Shown piece by piece: positions 4,754 through 10,483 of a stretch of DNA of 10,483 nucleotides. A model generated the notes under the pieces. The model was not told the origin of the DNA and ran no database searches. It saw nothing but the letters and a program-made list of their open reading frames with translations. The stretch spans positions 1-10,483 of the forward strand of contig DATCPJ010000280.1 in assembly GCA_036570145.1 (NCBI GenBank). Direction: 5' to 3'. Position 1 is the first letter of the stretch, and every line of letters begins with the position of its first letter. The stretch is from UBA6019 sp036570145 (GTDB taxonomy: Bacteria; Chloroflexota; Dormibacteria; Dormibacterales; Dormibacteraceae). Both the position numbers and the translations under genes were made by a program.

Positions 4754-4818
4754 CAAGCCTGCACTGCCTCCCCTTCCCTGACTCTCCACAAGACCAGGCG
4801 CCGTCACCACGCCCGGAA

Positions 4819-6012
4819 TCAGGCCGACCAAGGGTCGCCCGAGGCTACGGCCCCCACCGGGTGTTTCAGGCCCGGGTCGAGGCGGACGGTGCCGCTTTCG
4901 CTCAGCAGATGGCGATCGAGCGCCTCGACGTCGCGGTAGACAAGCAGTCGCCGGCGCAGCATGACCGACTGGACGGCTCCCAGGGCCGCCAGGTTCGCCA
5001 CCAGTGCCGAGCCACCGTAGGAGATCAGCGGCAGCGGGATCCCGGCGATCGGCGTCAGCCCGACGTTCATGCCGATGTTCTCGACGACCTGGAAGCAGAC
5101 CATCACCGCGACTCCGGCGCAGAGCAGGTAGCCGAAGCGGTCGGGGGCCACCGACGCGGCCCAGCTGAGCCGGAGCAGCAGCCCGGTGAAGAGGCCGATC
5201 AGAACCACGCAGCCGAGAAGCCCGAACTGCTCCGCGTAGACGGCGAAGATGAAGTCGGTCCCGCGCTCGGGGACGAAGCCGAGCGAGCCCTGCAGCCCGT
5301 GCAGCCAGCCGTGGCCGAGCAGGCCACCGGAGCCGACCGCGATCCGCGCCTGGAGGAGGTTGTAGCCGGCGCCCAGTGGGTCGCTCATCGGGTTGAGGAA
5401 GATCTCCAGGCGCTGCTTCTGGTAACCGTGCAGGAGGTGCGGCACGACCGGTGCAGCCACCACCGCGAGCGTCGCCAGGCCCGCCAGGTGGAGCCGGGAG
5501 GAACCGCCCAGGAAGAGCATCCCGGCGAGGATGGCGGCGAACACCATCGAGGTCCCGAGGTCGGGCTGGAGCAGGATGAGGATCATCGGAGGGACCGCGA
5601 GGGCGATCGCGCCGAACATCGTGCGGAGGCTTCGCTCGGCCCCCTGGCGAACCGCGAAGTGGCGCGCGAGGGCGGCCAGGACGACGACCTTGCAGAGCTC
5701 GGACGGTTCCAGCGGAAAGCCGCCGATCGAGATCCAGCGTCGGGCGCCGAGGGCCGAGTGGCCGGCGAAATGGACCACCAGGAGGAGAAGCAGGCAGGCG
5801 CCGTAGGCCGGCAGCAGGAAGCGCTCCAGCCGGCGGTAGTCGACCCGCGCGGCGACCCCGTAGGCGGCAAGCCCGAGCAGGAGCGAGAGCAGCTGCTTGC
5901 GAAAGTCGGCCGGCGAGGCCGAGTAGACGCTCATCAGGCCGAGCACCAGAAGCATCCCGGCCAGCAGCAGCTGCAGCCGGTCCAGGAGGTGGAGCCTGCC
6001 GAGCCTAACCAC
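4819..6012 (-). CDS. rodA: RodA, SEDS peptidoglycan glycosyltransferase
   Basis: RodA polymerises lipid II into glycan strands during lateral wall growth, as the partner of PBP2. The 397-residue protein is strongly hydrophobic with about ten membrane spans. Family motifs are in order: GARRWISIGGFPLEPSELCK (89-108), LQPDLGTS (148-155), NPMSDPLGAGYNLLQARIAV (207-226), SGGLLGHG (228-235), VPERGTDFIFAVYAEQFG (247-264) with the presumed catalytic Asp at 253, and GLTPIAGIPLPLISYGGSA (318-336). About 45 cytoplasmic residues end the protein. The GTG at 6012 overlaps the mrdA stop by 8 nt; no clear Shine-Dalgarno is present, so coupling to mrdA translation is likely, and ATG at residue 20 is a possible shorter start. 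RodA is preferred over FtsW because it lies next to mrdA and mreBCD. Confidence 0.95.
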   Translation of the reverse strand: MVRLGRLHLLDRLQLLLAGMLLVLGLMSVYSASPADFRKQLLSLLLGLAAYGVAARVDYRRLERFLLPAYGACLLLLLVVHFAGHSALGARRWISIGGFPLEPSELCKVVVLAALARHFAVRQGAERSLRTMFGAIALAVPPMILILLQPDLGTSMVFAAILAGMLFLGGSSRLHLAGLATLAVVAAPVVPHLLHGYQKQRLEIFLNPMSDPLGAGYNLLQARIAVGSGGLLGHGWLHGLQGSLGFVPERGTDFIFAVYAEQFGLLGCVVLIGLFTGLLLRLSWAASVAPDRFGYLLCAGVAVMVCFQVVENIGMNVGLTPIAGIPLPLISYGGSALVANLAALGAVQSVMLRRRLLVYRDVEALDRHLLSESGTVRLDPGLKHPVGAVASGDPWSA

Positions 6013-7891
6013 CGCTGTGGATCTCGGTCCGGTGGGCGTAGTAGTAGTTCATGAAGCCGACCGCCACCGGCTCGGCGACGAACTCACCGAAACCCGCCCC
6101 TTCGAGGATGGTGGCGCTCGCGAACTCGGGGTTCTGGTAGGGCGCGAAGTCGATGAACCAGGCGTGGCTGGGCAGGTCGACACCGGTCCCGCCGAACTGC
6201 GCGGTTCCGGTTTTGGCGCCGCCGTCCCACTTGAAGCCGAGCGACCTGGCGATCGCGGCCGTACCCCAGGTCCCGGTCAGCGATTGGTGCATCCCCGACC
6301 TCAGCAGCTCCAGGTTGGCAGCGTCCACCGGCACCTGGCGGACGATCTCGGGGTGGGCGCTGCTGAGCAACTTGCCGGCGCCGTCGGTGACCTGGTGGAC
6401 GAGGGTCGGCCGGAGCAGCGTCCCGCCGTTGCCGAGAGCCGCCGCGTACATCGCCTGGATCAGCGGCGTCGTCAGCACATAGGACTGGCCGATGCCCATG
6501 GTGACGGTGTCGCCGACGTTCCAGCCGCAGTCCGGGGTCCCCGCCGGGTAGGGGCAGACCTGGAGCTTGTAAGCCGGCGTCGGGGCGACCCCGGCGCCGG
6601 CCCCGGGAAGCTCGATGCCTGGCCTGGCGCCGTAGCCGAAGTCCCTCGCGTAGGTCGCCAGCGTGTCCGGTCCGAGGAGGTTGGCCACCTGGTAGAAGAA
6701 GGTGTCGCAGGAGGTCGGGATCGCCTTCGCGACGTTCATCGCGCCCATGTCGTAATGGGCCCAGTTCCAGTACGTCCAGGCTCCGAACTTGAGGTTGGCC
6801 GGGCATGCGAGCTGCGTGTCCGCGGTGATCTTCCCCTCCTGCAGGGCGGCCGTGCCGGTGATCATCTTGAAGGTCGACCCGGGCGGGTACTCACCCGCGA
6901 TCGCCCGGTCGTAGAGCGGCTTGGCAGGGTCGTTCAGGAGCCGGCTGTAGTCGGCCTCCGAGATGCCTTTCGCGAAGAGGTTGTCGTCGTAGCCGGGGAT
7001 GCTCACCATCGCCGTGATCTCGCCCGTCCGGGGGTCGGTGACGACGCTCGCGCCCGCCTTCGAGCCGGCTTTGCGCAAACCCTCGACCAGGGCGTCATGG
7101 ACCGACTTTTGGAGGCCCGCATCGATCGCCAGGTAGACGCTCCGGCCGGGGATCGGGGGCTGTTCGCGGAGTACCTTCACGACCTGGCCGTTGGCGTCGG
7201 TCAGCACGTCCTGCCAGCCGTCCCTACCCCGAAGGAGGTCCTCCAGGCCGGCCTCGAGGCCCGACTTGCCGACCACCTCGTCGGGCAGGTAGCCCTTGCC
7301 TTTGAGGGTCTTGAACTCCTCGCTGTCGATCGGGCCGACGTAGCCGAGCAGGTGGCCGTAGAGGTCGGGATCGACGTAGCGGCGGATGGCCACGTGCTGG
7401 AGCGACACGCCGGGAAGCCGGGGCAGGCGCTCGTTCACCGTCTGCGCGCGGTTGTCGTCGAGGCCGGTGAGCACCGCTAAGGGACGGTAGCCGTCGCTGT
7501 CGATGGCGAGCCTGGCGGTCAACTCCGCACCGCTCATCCCCGCCAGGCCGGCGAGCGCGGCGAGCTCGGCGTCGCGCTGGGTCCGATCGGGTGGCAGCGC
7601 CACCGTCGTCACCGCCAGCGACCAGGCCGGCTGGTTGATGACGAGCTGGGTCCCCTGGCGGTCGTAGATGACGCCCCGCTCGGCGACCACCGGCACCCGG
7701 TGGACCCGGTTGACGAGCGCCAGCCGGGCGAAGCTGGGGCCCTGGACGATCTCCAGGTCGGCCAGCCGCCAGACGAGCGCCGAGCTGAGGCCGACCGCGA
7801 GCAGGGCGAAGGCCGCCAGCCGGCGCGTCCAGCGGGCGCGAGGCTCGATCCCCGCCAGCTCGACCCAGCGGCCCGGCCGCAGATCGATCAT
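6005..7891 (-). CDS. mrdA: Penicillin-binding protein 2, elongasome transpeptidase
   Basis: A class B PBP that cross-links peptidoglycan peptides with RodA in the Rod complex. The 628-residue protein has a short cytoplasmic tail, one membrane anchor (about 24-46, LAAFALLAVGLSSALVWRLA), a PBP dimer/pedestal domain (about 65-240, with RGVIYDRQGTQL) and a transpeptidase domain (about 250-610). The active-site motifs are complete: S339-T-F-K342 in PPGSTFKM, S394-C-D396 in PTSCDTFFYQVA (the SxD form of SxN), and K560-T-G562 in GAKTGTAQ. VGKSGLEAGLE and GIGQSYVLTTPLQ-like segments also fit. The frame continues upstream through mreD, but ATG 7891, 4 nt after the mreD stop, places the anchor normally; GGTGAG just before it is a weak ribosome site. 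It ends overlapping rodA by 8 nt. Confidence 0.96.
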   Translation of the reverse strand: MIDLRPGRWVELAGIEPRARWTRRLAAFALLAVGLSSALVWRLADLEIVQGPSFARLALVNRVHRVPVVAERGVIYDRQGTQLVINQPAWSLAVTTVALPPDRTQRDAELAALAGLAGMSGAELTARLAIDSDGYRPLAVLTGLDDNRAQTVNERLPRLPGVSLQHVAIRRYVDPDLYGHLLGYVGPIDSEEFKTLKGKGYLPDEVVGKSGLEAGLEDLLRGRDGWQDVLTDANGQVVKVLREQPPIPGRSVYLAIDAGLQKSVHDALVEGLRKAGSKAGASVVTDPRTGEITAMVSIPGYDDNLFAKGISEADYSRLLNDPAKPLYDRAIAGEYPPGSTFKMITGTAALQEGKITADTQLACPANLKFGAWTYWNWAHYDMGAMNVAKAIPTSCDTFFYQVANLLGPDTLATYARDFGYGARPGIELPGAGAGVAPTPAYKLQVCPYPAGTPDCGWNVGDTVTMGIGQSYVLTTPLIQAMYAAALGNGGTLLRPTLVHQVTDGAGKLLSSAHPEIVRQVPVDAANLELLRSGMHQSLTGTWGTAAIARSLGFKWDGGAKTGTAQFGGTGVDLPSHAWFIDFAPYQNPEFASATILEGAGFGEFVAEPVAVGFMNYYYAHRTEIHSGG

Positions 7892-7895
7892 GTGC

Positions 7896-8399
7896 TCACC
7901 ACTCGATCGCCACCGGTCCCGGGGTCGCGCTGTCGACGCGGCGGAGGAGGAGCAGCAGGAAGGGGAGCAGGATTGCGTCAAAGAGGGCCGAAGGCGCCAC
8001 CCAGGCCTGCAGCACGGGCAGGAAGGCGACCGGGTGTCCCAAGGCTTCCGACACGGCGACCAGCACCAGGTTGTAGGCGACGGTCGCCACCGCGCCCGAC
8101 ACGCTCGGCAGAAGGAGCGGGTCGGGCTCGAAGGAACGCTGCAGGAACCCGGTGGCGTAGGCGGCCACGGCAAGGGCCAGGGCGTGGACGCCGAGCGGCC
8201 CGGGCGCGAGAAGGTCGAGCAGCAGGCCGCCCACGATCGCCCACCGGATCCCCACGCCGGCGCCGCGGACCAGGGTCCAGCCGACGACCACCAGCAGCAC
8301 AAAGTTCGGAAAAGCCCCGAACAGCTCGAGCCTCGGCGCCAGCGTGACCTGGAGGAGCGCGGCGGGCAGGAGGAGGAGGCCGGCGATCAGGTACCTCAA
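7896..8399 (-). CDS. mreD: Rod shape-determining protein MreD
   Basis: MreD is an integral membrane part of the Rod complex that contacts MreC. The 167-residue protein is almost entirely hydrophobic with about five or six spans. It carries the family-like GLLLDLLAPGPLGVHALAL segment (Asp in the membrane followed by PxG) and a cytoplasmic RRVDSATPG tail. The frame is open further upstream, but those residues are Arg/Pro/Gly-rich and are an out-of-frame reading of mreC. I start at TTG 8399, which overlaps the mreC stop in TTGA, a compact translational-coupling junction, and puts the first span at once after the start. No good Shine-Dalgarno is visible. The position between mreC and mrdA is the standard order and supports the call, as MreD sequences are poorly conserved. 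Confidence 0.88.
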   Translation of the reverse strand: MRYLIAGLLLLPAALLQVTLAPRLELFGAFPNFVLLVVVGWTLVRGAGVGIRWAIVGGLLLDLLAPGPLGVHALALAVAAYATGFLQRSFEPDPLLLPSVSGAVATVAYNLVLVAVSEALGHPVAFLPVLQAWVAPSALFDAILLPFLLLLLRRVDSATPGPVAIEW

Positions 8400-9217
8400 G
8401 GGCCGGCCGACCTGAAGTCGGTTACCACCAGGACCGTGGCGACGGATCCGAAATCGACGGCCGGAGCGAGGTCGGCGCGCTCCAGGGTGGCCGAGTCGCG
8501 GCGATGGAACTGGGCGACCTGGCCGACCAGGATGCCGCGTGGAAAGAGCCCGCCGATTCCCGAGGTGAGCACCCACTCACCGGGCGCCACGAGGACCCCC
8601 GGTTTGGGCAGGACGTCCATCGCGAGCGGCCCACCTTCGCCCAGGACGGTGCCCTCGAGCCCCGATTTCGAGGTGTAAGAGTTCACCCGGCTGGCTGCAT
8701 CGACAAGCGTCTGCACGGTGGCCGAGCGCTCGCTCACCTCGCTGACGCGGCCGACCAGGCCGGCCCCGCTGACGACGACCATCCCGACTGCGACGCCGTC
8801 GGCGCTGCCTCTGCCGATCGTCAGCGAGCGGGTGAGGCCGTCCGGCGCGCGCCCGATCACCGAAGCCGTCAGCAGGCGGTGGCCGAATCCCTTCTCGAAA
8901 TCGAGCGCTTTGCGGAGGTCGGCGTTCTCCACGCCCGACGCCTGGAGCTCGGCCACCTGGCGGCGGAGGGAGGCGTTCTGGGCCGCCAGCCGATCGTTAT
9001 CGCCGCGGAGCTGCGACGCCTGGCCGACGACCGCCAGGCCCTTCCCGGCCCAGTCGAGGAAGCCGCTGGTCACCAGCGCGACCGGCGCCAGCGCGCCCTT
9101 CAGGTAGCCGCGCGGGCCGGTCGCGACGGGCAGCTGGGTCAGCGCGACGAGGGCGACGAGGGCGGCGGCGGTGGTGAGGAAGAGGCCGCTCGAGCGCGAC
9201 TGCGCGCGGCGGTTCAC
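8396..9217 (-). CDS. mreC: Rod shape-determining protein MreC
   Basis: MreC links cytoplasmic MreB to PBP2 in the periplasmic or extracytoplasmic space and activates it. The 273-residue protein shows a basic cytoplasmic start (NRRAQSRSS), a single membrane span (about 11-31), a coiled coil (about 65-108, QLRGDNDRLAAQNASLRRQV) and a C-terminal beta domain (about 110-265). In the beta domain, VIGRAPDGLTRSLTIGRGSA, GAGLVGRVSEVSERSATVQT, DVLPKPGVLVAPGEWVLTSG and GLFPRGILVGQV are typical family stretches. GTG 9217 begins 17 nt after the mreB stop; the ribosome site is poor. It overlaps mreD by 4 nt at its end. Length matches the family. Confidence 0.95.
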   Translation of the reverse strand: MNRRAQSRSSGLFLTTAAALVALVALTQLPVATGPRGYLKGALAPVALVTSGFLDWAGKGLAVVGQASQLRGDNDRLAAQNASLRRQVAELQASGVENADLRKALDFEKGFGHRLLTASVIGRAPDGLTRSLTIGRGSADGVAVGMVVVSGAGLVGRVSEVSERSATVQTLVDAASRVNSYTSKSGLEGTVLGEGGPLAMDVLPKPGVLVAPGEWVLTSGIGGLFPRGILVGQVAQFHRRDSATLERADLAPAVDFGSVATVLVVTDFRSAGP

Positions 9218-9234
9218 GGCGACAGCCCGTGGAG

Positions 9235-10293
9235 TCAGTAGCGCAGGGCGCGAGCCCGCTGCGAGCGGACCAGCACCCGGCGCAGTATGTCGATCTCCTC
9301 CAGCACGATCCCGGTGCCGCGGACGACGCAGGTGAGCGGCTCCTCGGCGACCGAGGTCGGGATCAGCGTCTCGTGGGCGACCAGCTGGTCGAGGCCGGAA
9401 AGCAGGGCTCCCCCGCCGCAGAGCACGATCCCACGCTCGAGCAGGTCCATCACGAGCTCGGGCGGCGTCGCCTCGACGGTCCGCTTGATCGCGCCGACGA
9501 TCTCGACCAGGCAGCCGGTGAGCGCCTCCCGGACGTGGGCGGTGGTCATCTCGACCACCTTCGGCAGGCCGCTCATGAGGTCCCGGCCGCGAACTGTGAA
9601 AACGCGCTCCTCCTCGAGCGGGAAGGCGGACCCCATCGCGATCTTGATGTCCTCGGCCGTCCGGTCGCCGATCAGCAGGTTGAGGTTGCGCCGCACGTAG
9701 TGGACGATCGCGGCGTCCATCGCGTCGCCACCCATCCGCGCCGACTCGGCCGCGACGATGCCGCCGAGCGAGATGACCGCGACCTCGGTGGTGCCGCCGC
9801 CGATGTCCACGATCATCGACCCCGATGCTTCCTGGATGGGCAGCCCGGCGCCGATCGCGGCGGCCATCGGCTCCTCGATCAGGTGCGCCTCGCGCGCCCC
9901 GGCATGGGTGGCGGCGTCGGTCACGGCCCGCTTCTCGACCTCGGTGACGCCGGAGGGCACGCCGATCACCATCCGGGGGTGGGAGACGTGCCAGGAGCGG
10001 TCGTGCGCCTTGGCGATGAAATGCTTGATCATCTGCTCGGTGTGGTCGAAGTCGGCGATCACCCCGTCCTTCAGCGGGCGCAGGGCGATGATGTCGGCCG
10101 GCGTCCGGCCGAGCATCTTGCGCGCGTCAGAGCCGACGCTCAGCACCTGTCCGGTGCGGCGACTGACGGCGACCACCGAGGGCTCGTCGAGGACGATGCC
10201 GCGACCCCGGACGTGGACCAGGGTGTTGGCCGTTCCGAGGTCGATGCCCATGTCGCTCGACCACATGCCGAGCACGGTATTGAGTACGTTCAC
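9235..10293 (-). CDS. mreB: Rod shape-determining protein MreB (bacterial actin)
   Basis: MreB forms ATP-bound membrane-attached filaments that direct the elongation machinery. The 352-residue protein contains the actin-fold signatures: phosphate 1 loop GIDLGTANTL (16-25), the IEEPMAAAIGAG segment (139-150) with catalytic Glu, phosphate 2 loop IVDIGGGTTEVAV (161-173) and the adenosine motif IVLCGGGALLSGL (289-301). The first ~12 residues, NVLNTVLGMWSS, could form the amphipathic membrane-binding helix seen in many MreB proteins, which supports GTG 10293 as start over later ATG codons. Only AGG at a 5-nt spacing resembles a ribosome site. It is the first gene of the five-gene rod module and follows a plausible promoter at 10335-10363. 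Confidence 0.98.
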   Translation of the reverse strand: MNVLNTVLGMWSSDMGIDLGTANTLVHVRGRGIVLDEPSVVAVSRRTGQVLSVGSDARKMLGRTPADIIALRPLKDGVIADFDHTEQMIKHFIAKAHDRSWHVSHPRMVIGVPSGVTEVEKRAVTDAATHAGAREAHLIEEPMAAAIGAGLPIQEASGSMIVDIGGGTTEVAVISLGGIVAAESARMGGDAMDAAIVHYVRRNLNLLIGDRTAEDIKIAMGSAFPLEEERVFTVRGRDLMSGLPKVVEMTTAHVREALTGCLVEIVGAIKRTVEATPPELVMDLLERGIVLCGGGALLSGLDQLVAHETLIPTSVAEEPLTCVVRGTGIVLEEIDILRRVLVRSQRARALRY

Positions 10294-10300
10294 TAGTGCC

Positions 10301-10309
10301 TGTGGAAAA
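10301..10309 (-). other. DnaA-box-like nonamer upstream of mreB
   Basis: The minus strand reads TTTTCCACA, one mismatch from the DnaA consensus TTATCCACA, within the mreB 5' leader. A single near-match can occur by chance and does not mark an origin, but DnaA sites near shape genes could couple them to replication. Confidence 0.2.
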
Positions 10310-10334
10310 CGTTGAGAAAGTTGAAGGCAGGCGC

Positions 10335-10363
10335 ATATTACACCGCGATCTTGGGCTAGTGAA
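10335..10363 (-). promoter_or_regulatory. Candidate sigma-70 promoter for the mreBCD-mrdA-rodA operon
   Basis: On the minus strand TTCACT (10363-10358) and TAATAT (10340-10335) are separated by exactly 17 nt; each matches the -35 or -10 consensus at four of six positions. The start would be near 10327, giving a ~34-nt leader to the mreB GTG. The intergenic position just after the upstream gene's stop makes it the best promoter in the window. Confidence 0.42.
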
Positions 10364-10377
10364 CTATTGCTACCACT

Positions 10378-10483
10378 TTATCTTGTGCCAATGGCGGCTG
10401 AAAGCATCCCGAGGCTGAGCGTTATCAGGGCGAACGGGACGAGGACCAGGTTGACGAACCGGCTCGTGAACACCGCGCCCCGG
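10378..10483 (-). CDS. C-terminal fragment of an unidentified membrane protein
   Basis: The minus strand is open from the window edge to TAA at 10380-10378, giving 34 residues that start RGAVFTSRFVNLVLVPFALI and end LGMLSAAIGTR. The stretch from about residue 9 to 30 is hydrophobic enough to be a membrane span, followed by a short polar end, as expected for the C-terminus of an integral membrane protein. No family can be named from so little. It lies about 85 nt upstream of mreB in the same direction. The open frame and the hydrophobic pattern support it, but at this length chance cannot be excluded. Confidence 0.4.
   Translation of the reverse strand, partial: RGAVFTSRFVNLVLVPFALITLSLGMLSAAIGTR

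Larger units (their letters stand above)
4407..4818 (-). other. Long intergenic region between rodA and rplU, likely promoter and structured leader
   Basis: No credible gene was found on either strand in these 412 bases; short frames here lack family features and ribosome sites. The part from about 4560 to 4720 is visibly AT-richer than the genes on each side. It must contain the rodA transcript end and rplU transcription start unless the two operons are joined. I saw no convincing sigma-70 promoter with both boxes. The main content is inverted repeats at 4518-4548, 4578-4633, 4569-4712 and 4735-4753, listed separately. Confidence 0.7.

Noticed and set aside
4582..6054. 490-codon open frame on the plus strand covering rodA and part of the intergenic gap
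   Set aside because: It reads antisense to RodA and is rich in Glu, Gln, Arg and Asp in a way that mirrors hydrophobic codons on the other strand; no family motif or ribosome site.
6017..7480. 487-codon open frame on the plus strand opposite mrdA
   Set aside because: Antisense shadow of PBP2, whose three catalytic motifs are on the minus strand.
7892..8302. Upstream extension of the mrdA frame by about 137 codons
   Set aside because: These codons are an out-of-frame reading of mreD, Ser/Pro/Arg/Trp-rich; the membrane anchor of PBP2 is correctly placed from ATG 7891.
9229..10296. 355-codon open frame on the plus strand opposite mreB
   Set aside because: Antisense shadow; MreB on the minus strand is unmistakable, and this frame is His/Asp/Gly-rich without motifs.
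10301..10309. Replication origin suggested by a DnaA-like box
   Set aside because: Only one near-match, no cluster, no AT-rich unwinding region and no dnaA/dnaN genes nearby.

Overview
This is a GC-rich bacterial chromosomal segment in which every gene I can support lies on the minus strand, so the window reads right to left. Several starts are GTG or TTG, genes are packed with 4-16 nt overlaps or short gaps, and an HspR-like MerR regulator is present. This suggests a high-GC lineage of the Terrabacteria type (Actinomycetota, Chloroflexota or a candidate phylum such as Dormibacterota). The placement is an inference from style and gene content, not from a search.

Right half (10483 down to 4819): the tail of an unidentified membrane protein, a plausible promoter, then the complete rod-shape module mreB-mreC-mreD-mrdA(PBP2)-rodA. 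MreB filaments, the MreC/MreD membrane partners, the PBP2 transpeptidase and the RodA SEDS glycosyltransferase together form the elongasome that builds lateral-wall peptidoglycan. Catalytic motifs are intact in MreB, PBP2 and RodA.

Gap (4818-4407): about 410 bases without a credible gene, partly AT-richer than its surroundings. It contains an imperfect 23-nt-arm inverted repeat, a second pair of inverted arms that competes with it for the same bases, and a GC-rich hairpin. All lie upstream of rplU and resemble a structured leader with two exclusive folds.

Middle and left (4406 down to 405): a ribosome-biogenesis operon, rplU (L21)-rpmA (L27)-obgE-nadD-rsfS, followed by a stand-alone receiver-domain response regulator and the HspR/MerR-type regulator. 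A strong intrinsic terminator at 291-329 closes it. The Obg GTPase has a normal P-loop and Obg/OCT domains but a shortened switch II with no DxxG motif. The rsfS 5' end is the most unusual feature: a 147-bp (49-codon) in-frame tandem repeat carries a perfect 18-bp palindrome, and an older third copy is separated from it by a single-base frameshift at a run of six G/C. Differences between the copies fall mostly at synonymous positions, so the repeat appears to have evolved as protein.

Left end (280 down to 1): the N-terminus of a probable GT4-type glycosyltransferase that runs off the window, starting just after the terminator. No tRNA, rRNA, CRISPR array, transposase or phage gene was seen.
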